DNA of 64,000 nucleotides from Chaetoderma sp. LZ-2023a (GCA_034401795.1 CM067372.1:17387924-17451923); one strand, 5' to 3'. Counted from the first letter of the stretch, positions 11,641-22,745 are shown. Notes: generated by a model not told the origin, from the sequence alone. Made by a program: numbers and translations.

Positions 11641-11910
11641 GATGGACAGCGTTCTGGGTCCCACGTATCCTGCATCGCACGTGTCCTGCGTCTCACGTGT
11701 CCTGCATCCCACATGTCCTGCATCCCACATGTCCTGTGTCCGACGTGTCCTGTGTCCCACATCCAATGTGTCCCACATCCCACGTGTCCTGCATCCCATG
11801 TGTCCTGCATCCCAGGTGTCCTGCATCCCATGTGTCCTGCGTCCCACGTGTCCTGCATCCCACATGTCCTGCGTCCCACGTGTCCTGTGTCCCACGTGTC
11901 GAGCCATTTA
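11641..11910. repeat. 16-bp minisatellite with repeated E-boxes
   Basis: About 16 copies of a 16-bp unit TCCTGCATCCCACGTG. Six units carry the full CACGTG palindrome; others have CACATG or GACGTG. Both strands stay open over the array because of the unit composition; it is not coding. Confidence 0.9.
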
Positions 11911-12614
11911 GTGTTTCTGTATATCACTTGTCATGTGTCACAGTGTCATGAAATACAGGTTTCTAGAGATAGTATACGCACTTGATAAATCCAATGTTCA
12001 AACCATAGAAAAGTATTGAAAAATGTTTTAAATCTTTTTAATTGTGGTGCAAACTGAATGCAATGATGCTACAGAACAAATCTGTAATGTTTCATTGGGA
12101 TCGGATAAGTCCTTGATAAACTAAAAGTCCATTGAAAAACTTTAACATTCTTCTAATTCTTGGTCCACAACAAAATAAGTCCAAGCCCTGTAAGAACTTT
12201 GAAAATCATTTCAGTTATGATGGAGACTGGATACAATGATGGCATAGATCAACGCTCTCAAGTTTTATTAACATTAAGTCCTTGATGAATTAAATGTCCA
12301 TTGAAACACTTCTACTTAATTCTTGTCATGCCGGACATTGGACATCATTTAGATCACTATGTCGAGATCCTCCACTTCACTATTGGCTCCACAACAATTG
12401 GAATTCAATGCATATAATGGAAGCATTAGGCATCAACAATGCCGATTGTAACCATCACAAGTGGCAGATAAAGAATAGCATGTACACGACCAAGGAGGAT
12501 TGTGTGTAAGCCTCGCCAACTAAACACATACAATTCCAACTAAACCGGTACAAATCCCCTACAATTCTTGTAGGCATCATTACCCTCACCCAGTACATGC
12601 CTTAAGGGAAAGAG
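11911..12614. other. intron with degenerate repeats (R3 words)
   Basis: Words such as ACAGAACAAATCTGTAATGT, TTCATTGG.ATCGGATAAGTCCTTGAT and CCATTGAAAAACTTTAAC recur at about 12060-12310. They match the larger degenerate block at 16650-17960. No gene was recognised. Confidence 0.45.
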
Positions 12615-12990
12615 GGCATTGTGAGTGAGTGAGTGCTGAATGGGTGGGTGAGTGAGCTGAATGGGTGAGTGAGTGAGTGAGTGAGTGAGTGAGTGAGTGA
12701 GTGAGTGAGTGAGTGAGTGAGTGAGTGAGTGAGTGGGTGGGTGGGTGGGTGAGTGCCTGCCAGTCAGTCTGTCCGCGGGCTGTACCTCAAAAACTACTGG
12801 TCTGATTTGACTCAAATTTCAACACAATGATGGAACTTGGTGTGCAAGAGGATTTCCAGACTTTTACCATAATCGGGATAACAGAGGCTGGATACGGATT
12901 GGATCAAAGTCTGGATCTGTGGATATTTTGGAAACCATTAGTGTCATTTGGCTAAAATTTTAACACAAGAAAAGGTGTCACCATAACTTT
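12615..12990 (+). repeat. interspersed repeat F2 with (GAGT)n at one end
   Basis: A GAGT microsatellite (about 12620-12760) leads into CTGCCAGTCAGTCTGTCCGC, CCTCAAAAACTACTGGTCTG, AAGAGGATTTCCAGACTTTT and GATCAAAGTCTGGATCTGTG. The last two words recur in the minus-strand copies at 3110 and 8170. A microsatellite at one fixed end suggests a retroposon tail. Confidence 0.65.
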
Positions 12991-13110
12991 TCACTACTTT
13001 TGGCGCGATCTGACAAAGTCCAGAAAATCTAGAAAAAATTGAAACTATAAACAAGAGGCCCAATATCTCAGGATTGGTTCACACTATTTGAATTAAACTA
13101 TTGGTCACAG

Positions 13111-13147
<37 letters not shown>

Positions 13148-13148
13148 A
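12991..13148. repeat. spacer ending in (GAT)n
   Basis: A GAT/ATG trinucleotide run at about 13111-13147 directly abuts the interspersed repeat that follows and is probably its tail in minus orientation. Confidence 0.7.
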
Positions 13149-13928
13149 ACAAGAGGCCCAAGGGCCTGTGGCGCTCACCTGGACCATTAGCATTTGAACC
13201 ATTTGCATTTAAATAGATATGATGGATAATTTTCGGAAAATCCAAGATGGCCACCCAAAAGTATTGACCAATCAAAATTCTGAATAGAAGTTCTAGAGTC
13301 TACCATGATAGAATCCATATAGCCAAATTTAGTTGAATATGTCAAGCAACTAAGGAGAAGCAGCATTTTGACAATTTCTGGTAAATTGTTCATAAAACCT
13401 AAGATTTTCACCCAAAACATTGACCAATCAGAATTCTGAATGGACGTTCTAGAGCCCATCACCACAGGATCCTTTCAGCCAAATTTGGTTAAAACCGGTC
13501 AAGATGGTAAGGAGAAGAAGCAATTTGACAATTTCCAGTACATTAAAATAGCATCTAAGATTTCAGCCCAAACAATTGACGAATCAAATTTCTGTATGGA
13601 AGTTCTAGAGCCCATCACCACAGGATCCTTCCAGCCAAATTTGGTTGAAATCACTCAGAATGGTAAGGAGTAGAAGCAATTTGACAATTTCTGGTAAATC
13701 TTTCAAAAAATCTAAGTTTCACCCAAAATGATTGATGAATCAAAATTCCGAATCGATGCTCTGGAACCTACCACCATAGGGTCCTTCCAGCCAAATTTGG
13801 TAGAATTCGTCCAAGTGGTTAATGTGGAGTAGTGTTTTAAAGCAAAAGTTGACGGACAGACGGAAGATGGGCGGATGGTTGCCATGGCATAAGCTCACTT
13901 GGCACTTCGGGTCAGGTCAGCTAAAAAT
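13149..13928 (-). repeat. AAGAGGCCC-type interspersed repeat, long copy with 156-bp internal units
   Basis: Left end AACAAGAGGCCCAAGGGCCT, right end CATAAGCTCACTTGGCACTT then CGGGTCAGGTCAGCTAA. The middle holds four degenerate tandem units of about 156 bp, marked by GACCAATCAAAATTCTGAAT near 13266, 13422, 13578 and 13732. Other copies begin at 11527, 41829 and 44709. In minus orientation each copy ends CTTGTT followed by an (ATC)n or (ATT)n tail, as in RTE-like non-LTR elements. The right end has a hairpin and CTAA, which also resembles a Helitron end. The class is unresolved. Confidence 0.7.
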
Positions 13929-14018
13929 CCAGAAGATCTGAAAGCTTTATAATGTTATGAAAACAGGAGGGTGGGGGATGGTGGTCTCAATGTTTCAATT
14001 TTAGCCGTTATATATATA
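13929..14018. other. left flank of the Tc1 insertion
   Basis: Short unique sequence ending in TATATATA. The final TA at 14017-14018 is the left target duplication of the Tc1-like element. Confidence 0.7.
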
Positions 14019-15662
14019 CACCTGTGCAAAAGTTAAGCACCACCCTATTTTTACGCACATGCGAGGGTATATTCATGTGCTATGAAGAAAGCAATAGCAT
14101 AAACATTTATGTACCCATCCATCTTAGTGCAAGAGGTAATAATGCAACTAGAGGAATGCTGATTATGATGGTGGGGAAACACTGTATGTTTTTGTTTGAA
14201 CTTGAAAACGAGGCCTGAATATGGTTACGTTGACACAACTGACAACTATTGCCCTACAGTTGACACACGTGGCTAGATTGTCATTAATGGTGTCTGAAAA
14301 CGAAGTTTAACATCTGTGCACGAGTTTGAGACTGTCATTATTAATACCGGGTATATCCACCTTGTGCCTGGATGACGGCCTGGACACGACGTCTCATGCT
14401 GGTCACCAACCGACTGATACGCCATTGTGGTATTCGTTGCCATTCAAGATGGAGTGCGTCTGTTAATTCCTGTAGGTTCTGCACAGGAGGATCCCTCCTT
14501 CTCACCATGTTTCCCAGAATGTCCCAGATATGCTCAATAGGGTTCATGTCAGGGCTCCTTGCTGGCCATGGTAGGGTTTCGATGGCATTCTGGCGGAGGT
14601 ATTCATGCACAGCTCTAGCACGATGTGGTCGGGCGTTGTCATCCATGAATATAGGGTGGGTTCCAGGTGCATGATTTACAAAATGAGGGACCACAACTCT
14701 ATCCAGTATGGAATCTTGATATCTTTGTCCATTTAGTGTTCCAGGTACAGTCAACAGATCCAGCTTACAATCAAATGAGATGCTCCCCCATATCATAACG
14801 GAACCTCCACCAAATGGAACTTCTTCCATGATGTTACGTTGGTCGTACGCCGTGCGTCTGGACCTCCATACACGAGTTCGACCATCTGTGGCATGAAGCA
14901 GGAACCGACTTTCATCGGACCAGTGTACCCGTCTCCAGGATCTCATGTTCCAGTGTCTTCTTTCGTTGCACCATCTCAGACGCTCCTCTTTGTGGTGTGC
15001 AGTGAGGAGAGGACGTCTGACAGGTCTCCTAGCTTTCATGCCAGCAGCATACAGTCTCCTTTTGACGGTAGACATTGACACTCTATTGCGCGTTTCCCAT
15101 TGCTGGCTGAGCACTCTGCTGTTGGTGAATGGAGATCTCCTAACAAGGCGTACTAGGGCTCGATCATCACGGGCAGTAGTCTTCTTCGGTCTTCCAGATC
15201 TAGGCCTGTCCTTCACCTCGTTAGTTTGCCCATGTTTTGCAATCAAACGACTGATTACAGTATGGTTAATGTTCAGCTGTCTGCCAATCTCTCTGCATGA
15301 CATACCAGTGGTATGCATGCCTATGATTTGCCATTTCACACGATCACTTAACCTTCGTCTTGCCATAGCGGTTCACAATCAAGAGCTAATTCTCTCTGTA
15401 CAAATAAACCACGGTCATGAACACAAAATTCCTAATCTTGTCGCCTAAATCTGTATGTACCTCAAACTGGACTTTTACATAACTGAACACGTGTGCTGTT
15501 TCCCGCCACGCACGGACATCAAGCGGCGTGAAGTCATGCATGCATGTGCATTTCGTACTTGGAATTATGTCAGCTAACGCGGGGACAAAAAGTATGGCAG
15601 CCTAGTTGTACCATCATGTTTCTACGTTCTATTGTTTTTGCTGGTGCTTAACTTTTGCACAG

Positions 15663-15665
<3 letters not shown>
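14019..15665 (-). mobile_element. complete Tc1-like DNA transposon
   Basis: 1647-bp element with perfect 24-bp terminal inverted repeats: 14019-14042 begins CACCTGTGCAAAAGTTAAG and 15642-15665 is its exact complement. TA dinucleotides flank both ends, as Tc1/mariner elements require. It carries one uninterrupted transposase frame with leader and trailer of about 275 and 320 bp. Perfect ends and an open frame point to a young insertion. It landed in or next to a TA microsatellite within an intron of the CENP-U-like gene. Confidence 0.95.
14341..15366 (-). CDS. Tc1-family transposase (DD34E)
   Basis: 341-codon frame, usual length for Tc1 transposases. Residues about 9-46 form the first helix-turn-helix (CREIGRQLNINHTVISRLI). 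RPRSGRPKK at 54-62 is the GRPR-like AT-hook motif between the two DNA-binding subdomains. The catalytic triad is present: D151 in HWSDESRF, D243 in FMDDNARPH and E278 in SPDMNPIEHIW, with 34 residues between the second D and E. A glycine-rich box PFGGGSVMIWG sits at about 184-194. The enzyme cuts and pastes its own element through the terminal inverted repeats. ATG is followed by a basic start (MARRRLSDR). No inactivating change was seen. Confidence 0.95.
   Translation of the reverse strand: MARRRLSDRVKWQIIGMHTTGMSCREIGRQLNINHTVISRLIAKHGQTNEVKDRPRSGRPKKTTARDDRALVRLVRRSPFTNSRVLSQQWETRNRVSMSTVKRRLYAAGMKARRPVRRPLLTAHHKEERLRWCNERRHWNMRSWRRVHWSDESRFLLHATDGRTRVWRSRRTAYDQRNIMEEVPFGGGSVMIWGSISFDCKLDLLTVPGTLNGQRYQDSILDRVVVPHFVNHAPGTHPIFMDDNARPHRARAVHEYLRQNAIETLPWPARSPDMNPIEHIWDILGNMVRRRDPPVQNLQELTDALHLEWQRIPQWRISRLVTSMRRRVQAVIQAQGGYTRY

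Positions 15666-15733
<68 letters not shown>
15666..15733. repeat. (TA)n microsatellite
   Basis: About 34 TA units immediately right of the Tc1-like element. The insertion duplicated or split a TA run, since TATATATA also lies on the left. Confidence 0.95.
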
Positions 15734-15734
<1 letters not shown>

Positions 15735-15876
15735 TTGTTCTAATTTCTGCATAATTTAACTTGGCTAAGATTTATCAACAAACATGACTAAGAATACACA
15801 AGGATGGGTCTCTGGTTATCACCGTGCATATGTGGAAAAGATGTGAACTTTAGCTTACCTGCGAGTTTGTGCTTAC

Positions 15877-15980
15877 CGATAATCAAAGGCGACTTCTTCA
15901 ATAACATCCAGAACAATGTCAAGGTCGATGACATCAGTAGCTCTTCTCTTCCTCTTCCCTCCGCACCACATCTGTACATT
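15877..15980 (-). CDS. CENPU: CENP-U-like protein, exon with V..WC and L.IVL motifs
   Basis: 104-nt exon between acceptor GTCAGGTCAG and donor TTATCG|GTAAGC. It starts in phase 0 and ends with two bases of Arg completed by the next exon. The product begins NVQMWCGGKRKRR and continues ATDVIDLDIVLDVIEEVAF then DYR. In recalled vertebrate CENP-U, VHIWC is followed 11 residues later by LNIVL; here VQMWC is followed 13 residues later by LDIVL. This is the most diagnostic segment of the gene. A second GTAAGC 18 nt further on would introduce a stop and is unlikely to be used. Confidence 0.75.
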
Positions 15981-16649
15981 CTGACCTGACGATAACATTA
16001 ACATATAAGAGGTAACCATAATCCTCAACTTTGTTTTAAAATGTCAATTTTCTTTTAGAAAATGTCTATAAATTGCAGACCAAGAGATTTAAAAAAGATT
16101 TAACACTGTAATAACTGGCGCAGTTATCGATCCATTCATTCCAGTAGTAAAGTTTTAAAAAATAGTTACTAAATTTGCTTAATGAGTGAGATTCCGGATG
16201 ACCATCCAAGAAAAGGTGTTAAATCTATACGTCCTCAGACGCAATCTGAAGGAAATCTGAGTGCCTAATTGACAGCTAACAAAACACAATTTTCATGAAG
16301 AATATATGACATGAGAACAACTGGCTGTTCAAAATGGATTATTGAATGTGCGACATGACTTCAACTTGTCATATGTTACCATTGATATGTAACATTTGAT
16401 ATAATTCCGACCACCCCCCCCCCACCCACCCCCAGATAAATGTGTGAGATTTAGACTCTCTGGACATTGTTTGACAAGCTGCCTGAGCTTTCTTCCAAAG
16501 AAAACCTCACTAAGCGTCAAATCACATTTTTGCTTAAATTACCCGCAGTAGGGTCACAGAAGAGACATTTAAAAAATTGTTTTGAACGGAGCCTTGTTTA
16601 CTATGCCGTAACTTAACCCTTTAATGGTCACAATTATTTTAAAAAATTA
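15981..16649. other. intron
   Basis: Holds one palindromic-family copy (16075-16180), a C-rich run (about 16413-16433) and TTAACCCTTTAATGGTC at 16613, which looks like an isolated end of the same family. No exon was seen. Confidence 0.5.
16075..16180. repeat. palindromic repeat family P1, degraded copy
   Basis: TAACACTGTAATAACTGGCG, CAGTTATCGATCCATTCATT, CCAGTAGTAAAGTTTTAAAA. The core palindrome is recognisable but more diverged than in other copies. Confidence 0.65.
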
Positions 16650-17960
16650 AAATAGTTACTCATTGCTTAGTAATGATGAAGATAGTATCTCGTCAAGTGA
16701 TCGAACTTGTTGGTAAAGTTTGATCAAAATCTGATGATCCATTGTTGAACAATAAGGATACTGAAAAACTTTAACGCAAATATCCACCAAAAGTCCAAAA
16801 TCACGAGAAAACCATGAGAAATTCCCCCAAAATCTGCTTAGTAATGATGAAGAGAGCATCTCTGCATTGTATAGAACACATCTGTAAAGTTTCATTAAAG
16901 GCTGGAAATACATTGATGTATAAAAAGGCCAATAAAAAACTTTAACGCAAGATAATAAAAATAATCAAAGTCCAAATGAAGAACAAATCTGGAAAAGATT
17001 TCTTTTTGATGTGGACTACTCATAAGCATCGCATAGAACAAATCTGACACGTTTTATTCAAATCTGCCAACCCCTTGTGGGTGGTAATGTCGTAGCCCAA
17101 AACCTATACCTGGCCATATAACCTGCATACAAATCTGGCCTAAAATAATCAGTTGATTTCAATTTGCTGTGGACAAATTCTACACATAGTATAGAACAAA
17201 TCTGTGAAGTTTTAATCAAATCGCTCAAACCCCTGTGGGTGTAAATGTTGTTTGAAAAAATTTGAAAGGCTATTTCTTTTTGATGTCGACTAGTCCTATG
17301 CATCATTTAGAACAAATCTGTGAAGTTTTAGTCACATTGGACAACCCCTTGTGGGTGTAAATGTCGCTAGAAAAAAGCTTAACGCAGACAAACCCTATGC
17401 CTGGCCATATAACCTGTTTACAAATCATCCCTAAAATAATCAATGTTAAAAAACCCCACCCCTTATGGGTGTAAATATCATTGGAAAAAAGCTTAACGTA
17501 GCCAAGAACCATAACCTGGACATATAACATCCTAAAAAATCAGCCATAAAATAATCAAAGTTCAGATGACGAGAAAATCTTGAAAAAAATTTAGTCAATT
17601 TCTTTTTGACGTGGACTAGTCCTAAGCATCGTATATGGTATAGAACAGATCTGTAGTTTTATTTGAATCGGATAACCCCATGTAGGTGTAAATGTCGTCT
17701 CAAACATGATAAGAGTATGGACAAATTTCAAAAATGCATACAATCTTGCTGCAGATTAGTCTTAAGCATCATATAGAACACATTTGTGAGGGTTTTTAAA
17801 TCACATAATCCCTTGTGGGTGCAAATGTTATTTAAAAAAAAATTAACCTGACCGTTCTCCCAAAATCTCTTTTTCACTTCGTGAAAGGGGAGATAAAAAT
17901 GTTTAAATAAATTAGTTAAATTATGAGATAAATCACTTGGAGATAAATCCATTAATATTA
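16650..17960. repeat. degenerate tandem repeat block R3
   Basis: Words GAACAAATCTGTGAAGTTTT, CCCCTTGTGGGTGTAAATGT and CAATTTCTTTTTGATGTGGA recur near 17033, 17188, 17303, 17450, 17635 and 17769 at spacings of about 115-185 bp. Weaker repeats reach back to 16680. Related words are at 12060-12310. It is probably an old amplified interspersed repeat; no coding content. Confidence 0.75.
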
Positions 17961-18299
17961 CCGGTAGATATTATTGTATTTCGCAAGAAAAAATAGTCTC
18001 TCCCGACATCAGAAGTCTTTCTATGGGGAGGGTGTTTAAACAGAACAGTGAAAGGTTCTGTAGTATGATGACTAGTATCTACTGTTAGTGAGTCTGTAAC
18101 TCCAAAAACATGAAACAGTTACAAGACCAAATTATTCTGTAATTTGTGTGAAAGCAGGACTCGGTACAGTCAAATCAAAAATGGATCTGAGGAAGCTAAG
18201 GATTTTGGCTGAGGACAAGACACATAGGCAAAAAGCGAAGAAGGACTGATATCAGCTGTAGGATGTTTCTACTACTACAGTCACAGAATACAGTAATCA
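17961..18299. other. unassigned intron sequence
   Basis: No repeat or exon could be supported. A 22-codon plus-strand frame at about 18181-18249 is discussed under rejected items. Confidence 0.4.
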
Positions 18300-18930
18300 T
18301 ACATATATACACACTACATGATGCAATACTTACACACGCTACGTGATGCAATACTTACATACAAGGACAAGCTACATGATGCAATACATACACACAAGGA
18401 CACGCTACGTGATGCAATACTTACACACAAAGACACGCTACATGATGCAATACTTACACACAAGGACAAGCTACATGATGCAATACTTACACACAAGGAC
18501 ACGCTGCATGATGCAACACTTACACACAGGGACACGCTACATGATGCAACACTTACACACAAGGACACGCTACATGATGCAATACTTAAACACAAGGACA
18601 CGCTATGTGATGCAATACTTACACATAAGGACATGTTACATGACGCAATACTTACACACAAGGACACGCTACATGATGCAATACTTACACACAAGGACAC
18701 GCTACATGATGCAATACTTACACACAAGGACACACTACATGATGCAACACTTACACACAAGGACACGCTACATGATGCAACACTTACACACGCTACGTGA
18801 TGCAACACTTACACACAAGGACACACTATATGATGCAATACTTACACACAAGGACACGCTACATGATGCAATACTTACACACAAGGACACACTGCATGAT
18901 GCAATACTTACACAAGGACATGCTATGTTG
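18300..18930. repeat. 33-bp minisatellite array
   Basis: About 19 copies of GGACACGCTACATGATGCAA then TACTTACACACAA. The unit is 33 bp, a multiple of three, so several frames remain open on both strands as 11-residue repeats. No start context, splice site or protein-like bias supports coding. Confidence 0.95.
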
Positions 18931-19009
18931 ACTTCATAACATGCATTAATAATTTTCTGATTAGGATATTAATCCACAATAATTTCAGGAACACTAGGCT
19001 TATTAAAAA

Positions 19010-19258
19010 TATTTAACCTTTTAAAGTTTAAACATGGTCAAGAAAAATTCAAATATTTGCTTATTGAATGTCCATTTGCAGGCCAAGAGCAGTCTACTTT
19101 TTAAAATTTACTATTGGAATTACTGGCTCGCTTATCAACCCAGTCATTACAGTGGTAAAATTTCAAAAATAGTCTTATCTTCGCCTGCAAATGGACATTC
19201 CTCAAGATCACTACAAAGGCCGACCTTAGCCATCTTTGCTATGAATGTGTTAAGAGAT
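19010..19258. repeat. palindromic repeat family P1, well-preserved copy
   Basis: The outer arms are clear here: GAATGTCCATTTGCAGGCCA on the left and CGCCTGCAAATGGACATTCC on the right. The inner arms are ATTTACTATTGGAATTACTG and CCAGTCATTACAGTGGTAAA. The whole unit folds back over about 150 bp. Confidence 0.85.
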
Positions 19259-19325
19259 TACTGATGACCATCATGAAAGTTTTGAAATGATATTAATCAC
19301 TCTATATTTATATATCAATGGTTAC

Positions 19326-20627
19326 ATGATTACCTGGTAATGGAGAAGGTTTTGGCTTCTCATGCTTCTTAGCCGTCTCTTGTCGTGGCTTCTGGCTTGG
19401 CTCTAATGAGGCTCTCGACTCAGTTATTTGTGGTACAGGTAGAGACGGCATCAACCGATCCTCTGCTTGCATCACTATGGAAACTGATGCATCATGTATC
19501 ATTGATAGAGAGCTCTGGTTGATCTGATTAGTCGACTGTCTATCAATCCGGGGTCGCGGCTCACGCTCAGTATTGTATGAATATTTCACAGTATGCTGAT
19601 GCTTTGGCATATGTTGTGATCGGTCCTTTGTAAGGTTTGTACCCTTTCTTAACACAGACTTTGGTTGACCATCACTTGTGGAATGTCTACTGTTAGATTG
19701 CACATGTTCTGCTTCCACTACCGGTACATGTCTTGTCATTTCTTCCATGCCATCGTCATGTGATTCACAGTCTGGAGGGACATGACTGACTTTGTGCAAA
19801 TTGTCATGTGATTCACGGTCTAGAGCGACATCACTGACCTCGTGAAAATCGTCCTGTGATTCACAGTGTGGATGGACATCACTGACTTCGCGAAAATCGT
19901 CATCAATATCAGAATGTATACTCTTATTACCATCTCTGTCTTTATTTGTGCCTTTCCCTGTTTCGATGTCAATATGAGAATGCATAGTTGTACTCTTTCT
20001 GCCTACACTTGTGTGATTCTCTCGTTGTAAGTTCTTATCGACAGTGTTTGAGTTGTTACTGTCAGGGCTAGCATTATTAGATAGATCTAGCTGAAGCTTT
20101 AATACTGATGTTTGGTTCGTGACTGGTTCCACAGTGACATGGCTATTCTCGGTGTCATTGGAAGCATCATGGTCTGAATCTGTCTTATTATCCTGAGTAG
20201 AGAGTCCACTAGCATCTCTGCGCTGAACAATTTGTCCTGACCTCTCATTTTGAGACTTTGTCTCATTATCCTCACTAGAGGGTCTTCTACCATCTCTGTG
20301 TTGTACGTTGTCCTGAGCTGATTCTTCATTTGGACAAGTCTGAATGGTGCTTCTGTCTTTAGGACATGAAGTGACATCTACAGTATTCTCAGATGGCTTA
20401 TGATGTGAGTTTAAATCTACCGTATGATCGGAGTGCTTACAATGTGTGTTGACACCGGGTGTGTCTTTCGAGGGCTTATGACGTGAGCTGACATTTGGTG
20501 TGTGTTTCGAGGGCTTACGACGTGTGCTCACATTTGGTGTGTGTTTCGAGGGCTTGCGATATGTGCTGATGTCTGGTGTATGGGCGGAAGGCTTGAGTGA
20601 AACCTTTCCATGATTAGATGACTTCTT
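19326..20627 (-). CDS. CENPU: CENP-U-like protein, long disordered exon
   Basis: Large internal exon after acceptor TTTTATCATGCAG. The acceptor overlaps an in-frame ATG, so the exon is not an initiator. Using donor CAT|GTAACC the exon is 1302 nt and in frame with the exon at 15877. The nearby CAG|GTAATC (exon start 19334) looks comparable but breaks the frame unless an unseen exon intervenes. The 434 residues are rich in S, T, K, H and D with no fold signature. Residues 16-87 are five to six 13-residue repeats of HTP[DN][VI]S...KPSK type. Residues 108-151 are two related 26-residue units (VQHRDGRRPSSEDNETKS and VQRRDASGLSTQDNKTDS). Residues 243-291 are three DFHEVSDV..D.ESHD units. A long disordered N-terminal half is typical of CENP-U. 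Confidence 0.7.
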
Positions 20628-21289
20628 CTGCATGATAAAAATGTATACATAATAGAGCTTTCAAACAAAGAATTTAGGCTGCAAGATTTTATAGGATCTC
20701 AGGGAAGAAATAATGGTATTGTTTTTAGAATGTTGACTTAGAAGGAGACTTGCACGATTTTTGCTTTGAAACATCACAATCGATTTTGTAAAAAAAAAAT
20801 CATGATTTTTGATTAAATCGTAGGCCCAAATTCCCAAAAGTATAAACCGGGGTAAATTGACAAGTCATGAACACTGGGACTTGGAATTTCTAGAAAAGGT
20901 AGAAATAAATGATTAAAAAAAATAGCATGAAAGTAGAACGCAATTTCATGCGACACATTCTTACCATCCTACATGTATGTCTATGCTTAATGTATACCTT
21001 ATATCCATCATCGCAGGAGTGAAATTATTAATTGGGAACGCCTAAATATTGCTTTAAGTTTCATAAACATTGTTTATTTCATCAAAATTTGACATAAAAT
21101 GTCGTCGAGAAAAATTTTAATTAGGTGATGCATCAGCTTCCGCTTGTAGCCTCCCTTTGTAGGACGAGCATAGGTCATTACCTGAGTAGCGTGAAGTCGC
21201 TAATAGTACCCGAGGAGATACTGCACAATCCACATACATAAGACGGTAGTTACAAGAGTGACGGCATAAACTCGTCCTATAGTAAGGAT
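20628..21289. other. intron
   Basis: AT-rich, with TTTTTTGTAAAAAAAAAATC-like low complexity near 20780-20815. No exon could be supported that fits the phase of its neighbours. Confidence 0.45.
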
Positions 21290-22345
21290 ACAATAAGCAA
21301 GCCAGTCAAGTATAAACAGTGGAGGCAGACAAATTATTTAAAAAAATACTTGATAAAATAAATTGATAACCCTCCAGTATCCATAATCACGAAAACGAAC
21401 CACAAAGATCGCTATAACAGGCGAAGGAGCGTTAACGCCGAAAATACACCCATAAATTGATCCTCAAGGATGCATAAACACAGGCCCCAGAAAACGTGTC
21501 GATTAACCATTCGTGGTAAATTTAAGAATCATTTCAAAAACTAACTCAGAAACGAATGAAGAAACCAGCTAACCTGGCCCAAAAAGACACGAGACAAAAC
21601 AGATAATTAAACGAATTTAACCAAACTGCTGTAAATCACGTTAAAGCCGCAGTGTCACAACATCTAATCAAGAATTTTCCATAACCGTTACAACAACAGA
21701 ACGGACAAACCGCAAAAAACTAATAAATTCATTAATAAACTGCAACCAACAAGAACGCAGTGATAATGAAAGATGCGTGAGTACAGATATTTTATAATGA
21801 AATAATCTGGACACAAAAGGGTGTGACGTCACCTGCCCAGACATAATCACAATCTACGACACAAAGACGATTTAGTGTTAAAACCGTGATTTCGTCCACT
21901 TAGACTTTCTTACTGCTTGATAGCCGTTGGGAGTTTTAGGTAGGTGATAGAACTGACATTTCCGCGTTCTCAAATGCCGCCGATTAAATGGAACATTGAT
22001 ATCAATGGAAATTGGAGACACTAAGTCTCCACTACAACTAGATATATTATATATTAATATAACCTGAGAATCCAGCGCATATTCCATAATAATCCAATGA
22101 GTAGGCGAATAAAGTATCCAAGGGCACTAAACTATCACAAAAATATCACAGTAAAACTTTGAATTTATGAGAGAACAAAATGACGGTCACTACTGCTTAG
22201 CTATGTAAACAAGACTGAGGATTCATGGTAACGGGTACCCAGTTGTTGGGGTGGGTACCCGGTTCCAGGGATCGGTAGAGTCTGTTGAAGTCTAGTAGCC
22301 TTAGAGTACAAACAATGAATTGGTTGTTATCAATAAGTAATATAA
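21290..22345 (-). mobile_element. DIRS-type element, isolated 5' leader region (fossil)
   Basis: Matches the leader plus terminal-repeat regions of the DIRS fossils at 30680-31786 and 45650-46755. Shared words are CCCATAAATTGATCCTCAAGGATG, GGTGTGACGTCACC and GGTACCCGGTTCCAGG.ATCGGTAGAG. No coding part is attached. It is a partial, broken remnant. It ends ATGGTAAGCATTGATCGAAGG directly before a minisatellite. Confidence 0.7.
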
Positions 22346-22349
22346 TGGT

Positions 22350-22745
22350 AAGCATTGATCGAAGGTCGGATGTTTGGACTAACACCAAGAAGTATGGACG
22401 GACGGATGTGTGGACTCACTGGACTGGCACCCCGAAGTATGGATGGACAGATGTGTGGACTCACTGAAGTGGCAACCAGAAGTATGGAGGGACTGATGTG
22501 TGGACTCACTGGACTGGCACCCAGAAGTATGGATGGATGGATGTGTGGACTCACTGGACTGACAGCCAGAAGTATGGATGGATGGATGTGGGGACTCACC
22601 GGGCTGGCACCTAGAAGTATGGATGGATGTAGGTGTGGACTCACCGGATTGGCACCCAGAAGTATGGACAGATGGATGTGTGAACTCATCGCATTGGCAC
22701 CCAGAAGAACAGACAGACAGATGTGTGGATCAACAACATACATAT
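22350..22745. repeat. 45-bp minisatellite array
   Basis: About eight units of 45 bp containing GGATGTGTGGACTCACTGGA, GGCACCCAGAAGTATGG. It begins at the end of the DIRS leader fossil. The unit length is a multiple of three, so 15-residue open repeats occur on both strands without coding meaning. Confidence 0.9.

Noticed and set aside
11538-11985. WDAGH/CPASH-repeat proteins
   Set aside because: These come from the 16-bp minisatellite in several frames and both strands.
18181-18249. 22-codon plus-strand frame MDLRKLRILAEDKTHRQKAK
   Set aside because: It has a good start context and lysine-rich sequence but is too short, matches no family I know and lies inside an intron of the opposite gene. 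Transcript data would be needed.
18314-18939. Open frames of 160-198 codons on both strands
   Set aside because: The 33-bp unit is a multiple of three and lacks stops; it is open on both strands at once and is repeat translation only.
21182-21220. 39-nt candidate exon between GGATTGTGCAG and CAG|GTAATG
   Set aside because: In the phase required by its neighbours it contains a stop (TAT CTC CTC GGG TAC TAT TAG), and it borders the DIRS leader.
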